From the NCBI GenBank assembly GCA_028554755.1, contig JAPTOF010000004.1, positions 1,247,501 through 1,311,500 of the forward strand: DNA of 64,000 bases. Direction: 5' to 3'. This document shows, piece by piece, positions 49,043-61,300 of the stretch (position 1 is its first letter; every line of letters starts with the position of its first letter). The position numbers were made by a program, and so were the translations under genes. Under the pieces are notes generated by a model. The model was given only the letters and a program-made list of their open reading frames with translations. It had not been told where the DNA came from and searched no databases. This DNA comes from Cordia subcordata. Its lineage: Eukaryota; Streptophyta; Magnoliopsida; Boraginales; Cordiaceae.

Positions 49043-49235
49043 GGGCATGTTTGAAAGTGTTCTTATTTTTCTGTTTTGTAAAATAGTTTTACAGAATAGT
49101 TTTTAAAAACAGTATTTAGAAACAAAAGAGTAGAAAATTTGTTTGGATGGAAAATAAATTTTTGTTTTTTTATCTTACATTAAAAAGACCATTACACCCT
49201 TTTTTTCTTTATATGTAACTTTTTTCCTCTAATAA

Positions 49236-49267
<32 letters not shown>

Positions 49268-49617
49268 CTACATATTTATATGTACACACCTATATATGTG
49301 TGTATGTGTTTTAAAAGTAAGAGGCTGGGGCAGGAATTGAGGTGAGGGGTAGGTAGGGGTGGCGGTTGGGGTAGGTGGGGTGGGGTGGCGTGAAGGGGTG
49401 GGTGACGGTGGGCTAGGTTGAGGAAGGAAAATAATTAAATAATGAAATTGTCCTTTAAAAAAATAACATGTCAAAAATATATGAAAACAACAATTTTTTT
49501 TTTTTTTATTTTTAAAAACACGATTTTGAAAACAGTTTTAAAAATAACTATTTCCAAATAAGTTTTTATGTTTTCTTGCTTTCAAAAACAATTCTGAAAA
49601 TAGTTCCAAACAGCCTC
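49043..49617. mobile_element. MITE family C, copy 2, with internal microsatellite
   Basis: A 575-base element beginning GGGCATGTTTGAAAGTG and ending AGTTCCAAACAGCCTC, flanked on both sides by TTA (49040-49042 and 49618-49620). It aligns with 4862-5446 along its full length, including the CA/TA microsatellite (about 49237-49310) and the G-rich block (about 49320-49425). The clean TTA duplication supports a Harbinger/Tourist-type mobiliser. Confidence 0.82.
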
Positions 49618-49620
49618 TTA

Positions 49621-50906
49621 GTGTCTTTCATGTCTCTATACTTCTTTCTCGATCGGAAAACAAAGCCAAAAATATAGTGATAACTTGTGAGAAATGTGTA
49701 GAAAAGGAAAAAAAAAATCTTGCTATCATCAAAACTTTCCTCAAGAAAGGGTCATCTAGCAAATGGATTTCCTAGCATTAGGGCCTGGCATTCATTATCA
49801 GATGCAGATTTTTTTTTTTCCCCTTTCATGTTGCTACACAGCTTTTTATCTCGGTACATATAATTGAAGTGACCCCAGTGTCTTTTCTCCCAACAATAAT
49901 TGAAGTGATTCTATTCTATGTATAATTAATTATTGAGCGCCAAGATACAAAAACCGGATCCAGATTAATACTTTTTTCAGTTCCATGGATTGGGGCTTCT
50001 GCTTTGGCATTGATGGATGGGTGTTTATCAACCACAGTTGAATATCGTGTGGCAATAATTGCTGGATTCGCCTTGTGGAGATCACTTGCTGGGTTAAGAT
50101 ATCTTCAATCACATTGAAATTGAAATTAATCTTTACTGGCTGAGAGCAGTGAAAAAAAAGCTCTTTTAACAAGTGTATTTATTGAAATTCGAACTTTTTG
50201 TCCTTCGTGAGGCCACTAATATCTTAACCAACAGCTTGTTAGCAACTTGATTCCTTTTCAAAAGTCACTTATTTAATCTTTTTAACAAAGATTTTAAAAG
50301 TTTAGATTAATTTAAGCGAAGGCATATAGTGAAACGGAAACATTGTGAAGCAAATCTCTGGAATATATAGGTGAAAGTTACAACTCAGCGTAGTGATAAC
50401 TTAAACGAGCCATGGAGTCTTTCCACCACAAAATGCATGCTAGGATTCGTCAATTATTAGCGTGACTGAGCTATGACCAAGATTCTCATTTCCGGACAAG
50501 ATTCCCCCATATGACTCTAGCTTTGACAAATTTGTAAACGGTGAGCTAATCCTAATACTTATTGTAAAAAAAAAATGAGTCAATTTCCATATTCATTTTA
50601 CTGACGAAAATAATAATAGAGAATAACTTTGGTAACGATAAGTAATTTTACATATCAAAATTGATGAAATATTTGAGCAGACATGGAGACCCCTCTGGCA
50701 TAATAAAATGGCCATATAAAAATTAACTGATTCAACTACCACGTGAATTATAAGTATATAGACAGTGCATGCTTGCATAAAAATACGCTGCTTGTGTTGA
50801 AAGGCCGTTGAGGTTGATCTAGCAGCCACACACACACACACACATATATATGTATTCTTCTTTCATCTTTGTCTTGTACTTTGTTTTCCACAACACACTC
50901 TAAAAG
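49621..50906. other. DQD/SDH-like promoter and leader region
   Basis: No separate gene seen. A CA/TA microsatellite at about 50827-50851 lies some 60 bases before the start codon, probably in or next to the leader. No upstream in-frame exon for a plastid transit peptide was recognised. Confidence 0.4.
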
Positions 50907-53900
50907 ATGTGTTTCAATCAAGACTTGGTTGTTTGCACGACACTGGAATGTAAAACCATGGAGGAAATGCTTGCCTCCATTGGCAAAGCAAAAGAAGAAG
51001 GAGCTGATCTTGTGGAGCTTTGCATGGACTCCATTTCCTTCTCCCACGTTTCAGAGGTCGACCAACTACTAACCCAGAAATGTTTGCCCTCCATTGTTGC
51101 TTTCAGGTACGTGCTACAGAGCATGCAAATATTTTCTTCACAAATATAGGAACTAATATTATCAGTGTTAATACGCCCTGTCACGTGCAGGCGGGCTGTT
51201 TTTTGAGCCTCTTGCATAAACAGTTTTAATGTTTTTTTGTAAATGAGTAGCGAGTGAGTTTTGACCTAAGACCTTTCGGTGTCTATACTTTGATACCATA
51301 GAGATATTGCATCATGTAAAAGTTTGAACTTAGTAAAAAAAATATTGATGTTTTTATTTATTGTATTAATATATATATTAGGTATTGCAATGTGTGATTT
51401 CGATAAAACCCGGCGTTTGTTAGCTATTCATGAACATTTCCACCATGTAATGGCAGTCCTGGTTGCAGTGTCATCAGTACTACCATATAATTGACTTAAC
51501 CTTATGATGCTGGTTCTCATCATCTTCCTTTTCGCCGATAAAATGCATGTACTGTGGCTTAAGGCTGCATACACAACGATTTCTCTTTATCTATTGTATT
51601 ATATATTACTTTCAAGAACCATGGAAAATGCAGAAGATTACTATGTGAAAAAGATAAAGCTTCTGATTGTGACCATGTCACCAAGAAGATGCATTTGATT
51701 TGTTTTTAAAGATAGAATCTTGGTGATTCTTACCAAGAACATGTACAAGATTTATTGTTATAAATCTCGGTAATTTTTATCATAGTATCAATATTTGATC
51801 CGGTTTTCTTTACTCTTGTCTATCGCGCCGCTGTGCACCCGTACACGTGTGAGTTTGTGATGAGGGAACTATATGGTTGGTGAATCTCCGGTACATTCTT
51901 CCAATTAAGATGATGGTTTGTGTAATTGTGTTTAAAAGTTGTCTGGTTGTTGCAAGAAGGGTAGGTATGTAGACCGCATAAAGGCCGTGGGACAGGTGTA
52001 AGTGTTGGAGAGAATCCGTTAAAATATGTTTACCTGAAAATTTTTCAATAACATTATATATGGTCCGCGATCATTTTTTATATTGAATAAGTGATTCTTA
52101 TAATGCAATTTTAATGATAAAACAAAGTTAGGTCTTTAGTTCAATTTTTGCGCTACGAATATCCATTCAAGTGTAATCTGTTCATCTAATTCATTGTGTA
52201 CACCCGTTCACCTAGTAGCCCATCCCTACAAACAGACAAGCCAATTCCGAGTCAGATGTCTATCCAAGTGCCATAGTGATCCATTCATTGTTCCGGACCA
52301 CACGATTATCCCTGCAAGCAGCCATGTTTATTTCAGGTCGCACGTCCATTCAAGAGACATGGTGACCCGTTCATTATTTCGGACTATACGGCCATCTAAG
52401 TTCAATAAAGTGACACATGATGAGAAGTGTTAAAATACGTAAATCTCCTAAATGTAATATTCTACCTCAGCTATTGTTAACAGAGCTAACTGATACTCTT
52501 TTGCTGTGACTTTCACAGTAGGTATTGGAGCTGATTGATTGTCAGGTTCACTCCACCGTTCAACTTTAGCATAAAAAGTTAGGGGCTGAGGGGAAAAGTG
52601 ACTCGTATTGGTCCATTCTAAATTTGAACTTAAATTTTCTCATCACAAATATTATCAATTTTGGCGTGAAAGATTTGTATGTGATGTGATCATTATGTAA
52701 ACTGGTGACTAATATGAGATTGCTCTTGTAATAGATCAAACTCAACCAGAAAACTACACAGAGGACACCCCAAGAAGAGATGTCTGCAGGTTCTCATGCG
52801 AGCCGTGGAATTGGAAGTTGAATTTGTCGAAATTGATGTAGAGGTCAGGCTGACTGTTCCACTTCCAAAGCCTTTCTTTTGATATATACTAGGTGAACCT
52901 GTGTGATATATGGATATAAATTTGATATTATGAAATTATAAAGATAATTAAGTGTATTAATTTTTTTTTGAACATTTAAATTCGATTAATAGATGAACAG
53001 TATATTTTGGTAACAGTCATTTATATTGTTATTTAGTTGAACACAATATTTATTTTCTATATTTTTTGTTTTTGCTGAACTTAAATGTTTGGATTCTTTT
53101 TTAAATAGTTGCAAACTAAATGTAGCATCAACTAGATCAACAATAAATTATATTGATGTTTCATTAAAGGAAAAAAAGAAATATCATGTAATATTGCCAA
53201 AAGAAATATCATTACACGGGTCTTTACCGTGAGCAGTTTTTGACTGTTTGACTTTGGTGGCGAAGTGTGTAAGGGTATGTCAAGTGGTGGATAGGTGGCA
53301 TAGAAAAAAAGGGGTCCAAGCCAGGAGATGGGGCAGTCTTGAGTGGTTTGGAAAATTGGAGGAAGTAAATGGTACAAATATATCTATTTTCGGTTCAGTT
53401 TTTGAAATGTGGGATTAGAACACTTGACTCGAAAATATGAGGTTTTATCACAAGATTAATTGTATTAGTTTGAGTAGCCCGTGATTTTATATTTTAATAT
53501 TAAAATTGGTTACATTTGTTTATGTAAGAGACAAGTGAAATTTTCAAGAATAACTTATAAAACTGTTGTGGAATGAAACTTTTCAGGTGGCTTCTGATGT
53601 TGTCATAACCGAACTAATGAGCAAACGATCAAATAGCAGGATAATGGTCTCAAGCTATGTCAATGGAGGGAACACTTGCAGGGAAAAGCTTGCTGACCTG
53701 GTGATACAAATGCAATCTACTGGGGCAGATGTCATCAAACTTGTGGTTGATGTGGCTTATATCACTGATGTTGAACCACTTTTCCATGTACTTACTCATT
53801 GTCAGGTACTTTACATGTCATTTGTCTCATTCGCCCGATCCCAACAGACAGAATGAGTTTTATATATCGAGTTATCCGTTTTCCAGAGAATAATATATAT

Positions 53901-56900
53901 AGTGTTTGAATGTACTTATTTGACAAATGAATGGACTGTCCTGCAGGTACCACTTATAGTGAGGGCCGTGGGAGATAGAGGCCTGATAAGTCAATTGCTG
54001 GGGCCAAAATATGGTGCTTTTTTAGTATGTGGATCTTTGGGAGGAAATTCTACCCCTGGATTGCCACCTTTAGTCAGCATCAAACAAGTCTATAAGCTTG
54101 AAAATGTAAATGCAGACACCAAAGTTTTTGGAGTTGTTTCAAATCCTGTAGGCCACAGCAAAGGTCCCCTTCTGCACAACCCTGCCTTTAGACATGTGGG
54201 ATACAATGGGATATATGTTCCCCTGCTGGTTGATAATATCAATGAGTTTTTTAAGGTATATTCATGCAATGATTTTGCTGGTTTCAGGTAAAGTAACACA
54301 CTCTAAATTTGCTCTTTGGTCATATTAAGGATTCGTCATACGTTGCGCGCTTAAGTACTGTTTTCATGCTGTATTTTCCTCTCTTTTCAGTGTGCCATTT
54401 CTTGTTAAAACTGAAAATTAAGTTGATGAATCACATTGGTGGAAAGTAAGAAATATGATACGAGTGTGATTAGATAGTTATTTTCAAGCCTATGATAGTA
54501 GTCTTGCTTGCGATTTTGGGCCTGAAATGTGACAGCTAATAAATTGACTCAAAGGCCAGCTTGAACTATATCTGCTGTCTCAAATGAGCAGTGCTTGCTC
54601 TTATATTTAACTAGATAACACTGGCAGGACATTCCAGTTCTCCACTTGTAATGGAGTAAATTTAATTTGAGTAGCAATGTGTAGAAAACAAAATGATGCA
54701 AGACTCTGATGGTTAACTATCGACTTATGCATGATTTCATAGGCCTCAGTTTTACGTGGTAGTTGAGTTTAATTTTTGTTTTGCTTTACCTATTCAAATT
54801 TATGTGAAGCTTTTAGCGCTGACCATTAAAGATCTTCATTAAGTTAAATAATGCCTCTATATGGCAGTCCTGAATTCAGATTTGGCAGTTACAATCTGGC
54901 AGCATTGCTCTTTTTTTTTTTCTTAAATTTGTGAAACTTATTCTTCAGTTAATTTAGAGGCAATTGTGTAGAACTGCATTCCTTTGCAAACCATTTGTTG
55001 AAATCTCTGTGGACTGCTGATCGGCAGTGAAGTTGCCTTAACACGAACTTGTAAAATTTTCACTATTGGACTTTATACATAATGCATACATCTGATGCAT
55101 CATTTTTCTTACTTTGGTGGAATTTGTAGTGTTGGCATACCGCACAAAGAAGCAGCAGTACGGTGCTGTGATGAAGTCCACCACCTTGCTAAGGTCTGAA
55201 ACTTCAAAAAACTAGTTGCGTTAGTCTTGAGAAGAGCAGAAAATTTATTAGTTAAGGAAAGCAGAAATTATATAAAAAGAAGAAGAAATGAGACCACTCC
55301 TCATCTTTGAATAAGGCTGCATTCAGCCTGGTTTGGCCCCAGCAATGGAATGTCAAATCACTCAGATGCTTATTATTTCCCTTAGTCTCATTTTAGCATA
55401 TTATGCTTTTGTCCCTCATTTTAGCATATTATGCTTTTGTCCCCTAGCTATGAACAAGGGAAAAAGATGTGGTTTTGAGGACCACAGTTGCTATTACAAA
55501 TTAATCGAATAGGGTCCTATTCTTGGCATGTTAATAAATAGTATCTCTCTTTTCCAATATTACCCAATAGCTGACACACTTAACATAAAATTATAACTGA
55601 ATTATGTTTTAGTCATGGTATGCGAGTTGTAATGCAGTGCCATTAACCTCTCTGTATTTGTATCAGTCCATAGGTGCTGTTAACACCATCATAAAGAGGC
55701 CTACTGATGGGAAGCTGGTTGGGTACAACACAGATTGTGAGGCTTGCATAACTGCAATTGAGGAAGCACTGAGAGGTAGCCTGATCTACCAGCTTATGAA
55801 ACCGTCTTATCCATCTGACTTTACACATTCGTGTATATATGAAACTCTCCCTTCTGGATGGATGAACCACTAGCATCGATAAATTTTTGTTTTCCTCAAC
55901 TGCAAATCTTCATCTATTTTCTCTTATTAAGGAAGACAAGGTCAGTGGTACTTATCTCATATCCTCAATGTTATTTCAAAGAGAATTTATCACCATAGGT
56001 AAAACCTCTATTACATGCTAAAAAGAGCTATGTTAATCATTCCAGTAATCAATGATACTGGATTTGTTGTTCTTCTAATTGTTCATTCAGTCTCTATCTT
56101 CTTTTCACAAAGCACTCTCCCCTCAATGTGATGAGATAGTTTACAGTTTGTGGGATGAACAGAGAGATATATTGCAAATAAACAAGCATTGCACGCTTCT
56201 CCGATTGCTGGAAAATTGCTTGTACTGGTTGGAGCAGGCGGAGCTGGACGAGCAATTGCTTTTGGTGCCAAAAGCAGAGGCGCAAGGGTTGTCATTTTCA
56301 ACCGCAACTTTGGTAAAGCTATTTCATACCTGGGACAGATACTGTCTTCTAATTTGTTGGTCTTTTTGATACTTATCTTCTCTTTTTTGCACTGATCCTA
56401 ATTGTTCTCTTGAAAGAGCGAGCAAAGGCTCTTGCAGCAGCAGTATCTGGAGAAGCCCTCCCCTTCGAGTGTCTGAATACATTCTGCCCTGAGAAAGGAA
56501 TGATTCTAGCTAATGCTTCTGCTGTCGGGATGCAACCTAATATACATGAAACTCCTGTTGTAAAGGTTACCTTCTTCCACGCGCCAGTTTGAATATTTCA
56601 CCTGGATAACAACTTGTTGTAAACCAATCTTACCCCTTTTTATGCCTTTCAGGAAGCACTGGGATTGTATGACTTGGTTTTTGATGCAGTATACACACCT
56701 AGAAACACAAGGCTATTACAAGAGGCGGCAGAAGTTGGAGCGACAGTGATCAGTGGCGTTGAGATGTTCGTTAGACAGGCTCTCAGTCAGTTCAAATTGT
56801 TCACTAACGGAATAGGTACTCGTCTTCCATTTCATCACATCGATGGGCTTCTAGTAATACATTCTGGAACCAACTATTGCTGCTTTGATCTTCTCGAGTT

Positions 56901-57028
56901 TAGAGTACCATCCATTTCGTAATTTTCCAGGCTTTGATCTTGTTTAAATTGTCGTCTAACTCTTCTGCACGATGGTTTTTCCAGCACCTGAGGACTTCAT
57001 GCGCAAGATTGTACTGGAACAGTTCTGA
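50907..57028 (+). CDS. DQD/SDH homologue, probable quinate dehydrogenase-type paralogue
   Basis: Homologue of plant bifunctional 3-dehydroquinate dehydratase/shikimate dehydrogenase. Exons: 50907-51106, 52735-52843, 53587-53805, 53947-54287, 55130-55193, 55667-55775, 56163-56312, 56417-56565, 56653-56815, 56985-57028; 515 residues, full family length. The dehydratase half (about 7-230) keeps Glu37 and the Schiff-base Lys (K154), but the catalytic His is Tyr127 (SSYVNGG), the Arg of E-x-R-x-D is Cys39, the Arg of the ISR motif is Gln192, and the Gln of APGQ is Leu215. The WEGG region after VAFR is also lost. The SDH half keeps [12 protein letters not shown], the catalytic Lys296 and Asp334 (GYNTD) and the NADP-binding GAGGAG (371-376), but S-K-S reads SKG (Gly249) and the T-I-P-H-K Thr is Gly292. 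Changes at these two positions are linked, from memory, to quinate dehydrogenases. No transit peptide is evident at this start. The exon 7 acceptor (CAG ending 56162) is the least certain junction. Confidence 0.9.
52251..52397. repeat. Two-copy duplication in DQD/SDH intron 1
   Basis: A block of about 60 bases (GCCATAGTGATCCATTCATT, TTCCGGACCACACG) recurs about 86 bases downstream (GACATGGTGACCCGTTCATT, TTTCGGACTATACG). It keeps a 79-codon frame open by chance. No coding role is inferred. Confidence 0.55.
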
Positions 57029-57848
57029 TGTACATTGCATAACCTCTGAATTTATGTACTGGAAAAGGCCAGATGTCATATACGATATATATGCAGATTA
57101 AAGAGAAGGTTTGCAGAAAGGCTTCTGGTGGACGTATTTTGTGCTGCCTGAGCTTTCAATCTTCAGCCGGGCTGCATACGAAACTATAACAATCTACTGG
57201 ATGTCTATAAGTTACGAGTTTCTAGAATATCATCACTGGGAAGATTGATTGTTGTATTACTGTGGCAACGTCGAGGAATGATGTTGAAAGAAGCTTAGAT
57301 GTAGCGAATCATAATTTGCGGGAGTTTCATGTACCGAGCTATGATTCCTTATGAGTACCTTGGGCTGTCAGGACTGGCTTCGACGAAACTAAATTCTTTA
57401 ACTTAGCTCTTACGTGGCACATCATCTATTATCCATCTGCTTTTACTAAATTAACACGATTATCTTGTGCTTGCACAACAATACGAGAAAAACATGAACA
57501 TCTAAGTCTTTTATCTTATCAGTGACAAACTATGAGGGGAGGCAATAAGGAAAATCTGCTAATTCAATCAATGACACTGGAGCAAAAGTATAATTAACAT
57601 ATTTTGAAAGTGAATGTGTAATAAAAAAAATTGTGAAGTTTCGAATATTGATCCTATATTTAATCAGATTTTAATTTTTGTACGAACTCTTGACAAACCA
57701 AGAACTTCTTCACTTGTCGTCTCATAGTAAAACTGCAGAAAGAAATACCGTGAAAATGATCAGATCCTCTACGGACTTGGGACGTTATTAGAATGCATGT
57801 GCAAAAAGGTGAATCTTTCTACGAACAAAAGGTGGGCGAGCAAGAAAA
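57029..57848. other. 3' flank of DQD/SDH-like gene, no gene seen
   Basis: Probable 3' UTR followed by unannotated DNA up to the tRNA gene. No frame or repeat of note. Confidence 0.4.
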
Positions 57849-57920
57849 GGGGCATTCCGAGAATCGAACTCGGGACCTCTCGCACCCAAAGCGAGAATCA
57901 TACCACTAGACCAAATGCCC
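57849..57920 (-). tRNA. tRNA-Pro (anticodon UGG)
   Basis: A 72-base cloverleaf on the minus strand, starting GGGCATTTGGTCTAGTGGTA and ending ATTCTCGGAATGCCCC. The acceptor stem pairs GGGCATT with AATGCCC and leaves the discriminator C. The A box (TGGTCTAGTGG) and B box (GGTTCGATTC-like, here GAGTTCGATTC) are intact. The anticodon loop TTTGGGT gives UGG. No intron, and no encoded CCA. A TTTT terminator follows directly (57845-57848 on the plus strand). It looks functional. Confidence 0.96.
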
Positions 57921-58101
57921 GTTTGTGAACACTGCACAAATTGTGACTAATTTGAACGTGAATGTAGTTTTTTTTCCCTTTTTCCCTCCGAAACTTTGAA
58001 ATTAGAGGAATAAATTGCGCGTATAACATATAATCATTCCACTTTTATCACCACTGAGACCATCAAATTTGCCTAAATTGCATACGCATATGCAGTTGCA
58101 G

Positions 58102-58110
58102 AAACCCTAA
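58102..58110 (+). promoter_or_regulatory. Telo-box-like motif before the BRCT gene
   Basis: AAACCCTAA lies 57 bases upstream of the inferred start codon. Telo-boxes of this type are common near transcription starts of plant housekeeping and replication genes. This is a motif match only. Confidence 0.35.
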
Positions 58111-58166
58111 GCTAGCTTAAGTTTAGAATTTTAAACCTCTATTCTCTCCATTTCTATTCTGCATTC

Positions 58167-58217
58167 ATGTATTCAGGTAGCTTTACCGTACTAGTATGTA
58201 CAGAAAATATATAACAT

Positions 58218-58248
<31 letters not shown>

Positions 58249-58251
58249 CAT

Positions 58252-58306
<55 letters not shown>

Positions 58307-61300
58307 GGTTTTATTTGTTGTTTACGATGATGTGATGATGACGATCAACTTCAAAATCACGTCTTTCCACTTGATCATTATGATCACTAATTTATTTTCA
58401 TATGTAACATTCTACATGATTACTCTCTTTCTAGTAATTTCATCATCAGCCCTTCATTTCACTTGGTGTTTAAAATCTTAATATAATTTTTACTAATTTT
58501 TAGCTTCGATGATTAAATATAAGGCTTAGTTGAAACAAATTCAATTGTAGAGGGTAGCGTAGAATTATTATGTACTTCTTGTTGCTCCTGTGAATTGGAA
58601 ATGGTACTTGGAAACAAACTTTTGATCCAAAATTGCTTTGTTTTTGTAATTAGGTAGAGAATTATGAATTTTTTGAGTGCTATTAATGTGGCTTTTTAAC
58701 AGGAAAGAAACATGGCAAGAGGACGGAGGATGAGTATGGGTGCGCTGTTCCTTTAGAGGATGCAGTAGTGGTGTTCGACACAGAGGTGATGGATGCCGCG
58801 GGTAGTGTTGGGAATGAGAGAACGCAGTCGTTAGATGACCATGAGGGAGAAGTTGTGGTTGATAGTGATGATGATGGAACTGATTATGTTGGAGCAATGA
58901 AAGGGTTGTCTTGTGACAAAATTCGCAAAAGGCAGCAGCAGCGTACTGGTAAATTATGCAATTCTGCTTAATCCTGGAAATGTCTGTTGTTTTAGAAGTG
59001 TAGAATGGTATTCATTTTGTTTATTTGAACCCCAATGAAGGACCTTTTTAGCGGGCCACTGTGACAAAGAGCACGTGGTTTAGTTGCTATTTCTTTTTAA
59101 CCTACATATGAACTTATATTTTTCTTTAATCTTTTCAAGATGTAAATTAGGCTTGTTTTTGTGCTATACATATGCTGCTTTTCATTGCAAAGCATTCTGA
59201 AACATACTTTCATTGCAAACCATTATGAAGCATACCTTTTGTTCGGGTTAAATTTTGCACTCAGCACTTCAGTTGCCCGAAGAATAGTATAAGTTCTGGA
59301 GATGATTGATGTATACCTGTCCACCTTTGTGAACATCTTGCTTACATTACATTTAAGATAAATCCTGAAACACAAATGTTTAGTGTCGACAATATTAATC
59401 CTTCTTTATTTAGTTTCTAATTTGAATTATCAGCACCTAAGGAAGTCGAATGCTTTGTCTATTCCATGCCTGAATGGATTTCTTTTTTCTTTGAATTGCA
59501 TGCCATAAATCTTGCGTTAACCTCCATTCACATTTGAATCAATTTAATTACACATTTTATGCGTTAGTTAATTGTTATTTTGATATATTCTTTGTTATTT
59601 TCATTTGTTCAGGATATTTATGGAGGAGCTGTAGAAAAGATTTTAGGCAGTCAACTCGGCCAGTTAACGTTAAGACATCCCCTTTGATCGACGGGGAAAG
59701 TGAAACTGATCCATATCCTGTGCATGCAGCTACCAATTGTCAAGGACAGATTTTTAGCGGAGACATGACACTAGGTCAAGCAAAACATCAAGCATTGGTT
59801 GGTCTAAGCAATACAGTTATTAACATGGATAATGACAGACAGAATCAGATTGCAGAAGTGACAAGTGGGACAGAGGTAACTGAGAGCAAGAACATGGAGA
59901 AAGAAATGCTAACCAGGGATATACCTCACGAGGATAAGTTGACTTCCACTAACTCTGGAACCATCCATGAAGAAAATGTTGTAACTTCTGATCACGACCT
60001 TGCAAGGCTTTGCTATATTGACTCGCAAGAACCTGAAGAACCATCACAGTCCGATGCTCTTGATTTTGTCAATCGTTATTTATCTGCTAACAATCTCAAC
60101 TTACCTGAAGAAGATTCAGCTAGAGTGGTTAACAGGGTAACATCTCCTCCCCTCTTGAATGTGAAGGGGCCTCAAAGTTTGGCAAGGAGAGCAAACCTTA
60201 AATCATCCATGGAATCAGCAGCCTTTGATTGGCATGAAGACCAAAATGAGAAAGGAGAAACTAATCTTGCCAAGGAGTTAGATGGAGATTTGGATGTTCG
60301 ATCACCAGGCGTGCAGTTAGAGAATGACAAAGATGGAAGTGGTATGGTAGACTGGTTGGATGTTGGTTTTGGAACTCAACTGGCTGCTGAAGCTATGGAA
60401 GCATTGGTACACGCCACTCCTAACTATAAAGCTGGTTATGGTTTTCAAGGTTCATCAGACATAACTGAAAGGTCCTCTGAAGTTGCAGGAACAGAGAAAA
60501 GGTCAGGAAATGGTACCTCTTTAGTTAGTGTTTTGTCAAATTCGATAGTCACTAGGAGACGATCAAAGCGTATGAAGAGGTCCGCTAGAATTTTGAATGA
60601 GAATGTAACTTTTTCACCAGGAAAATGTGATCAATGCCAAAAAGAGTCCATCTCTAGTTTAGCAGTAATGAAGAAAGGGAAGGGCAATGGCTCGTTGACA
60701 GAAACAAATCTTAATGATGCAGAGAATAAGGTTAATAGAAGATTTTGTGGAAATAAGAGCAAACAGAGGAAAATATCTCCTCGAAATAACTTCAAGAGAA
60801 ATGTTGGTGATCAAGCTTCATCAAAATCAAACAAATCTAACTTGCATGATGAAGGACCTTTAGGAGAGAATTTTTGGAATTTCTCTGTCTCTGCTAAGAG
60901 GAAAAGGTGTCAACCATCTTATAGTTCATTCGGAAGTTTCCCAGATCCTACGGGACATTCTGAAGACACATTGGATCACGTAATGGAGTTTGATGCTTCC
61001 AAGAAAAGAAAAGCGGCAGGTAACTCAAGTGATGGTGTCCAGAAGAAACTGAAAACGGAAGGGAATTGTTCCAATTTAGTCTCTGATACGTCTCCGGAGG
61101 ACAAAGATAGAAACAAGCTAAAAGTACACGTTTGCCCTGATAGAGTTGGCACTACCGGCCTTCTAAAACTAGATTGCTGGAGTTATCCGAGAAAGAAAAG
61201 AACACCTGTAAGCTTCAAACACCACTTCAACAGATCAAATTATCAGTTTACTATGTTGGAATTAGTTGATGAGAAAAACAAAATGCACCCTGCTGTGAGT

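Noticed and set aside
52194..52433. A 79-codon frame in DQD/SDH intron 1 as an extra exon
   Set aside because: It spans an internal duplication, ends in a stop, and the flanking exons already join in phase with a complete family sequence.
58201..58310. Possible CRISPR-like or centromeric array
   Set aside because: It is a plain dinucleotide microsatellite with no spacers, in a plant nuclear context.
58568..58897. A 109-codon minus-strand frame rich in His and Pro
   Set aside because: It is the antisense of BRCT gene exon 2, whose sense frame is in phase with the rest of the gene.
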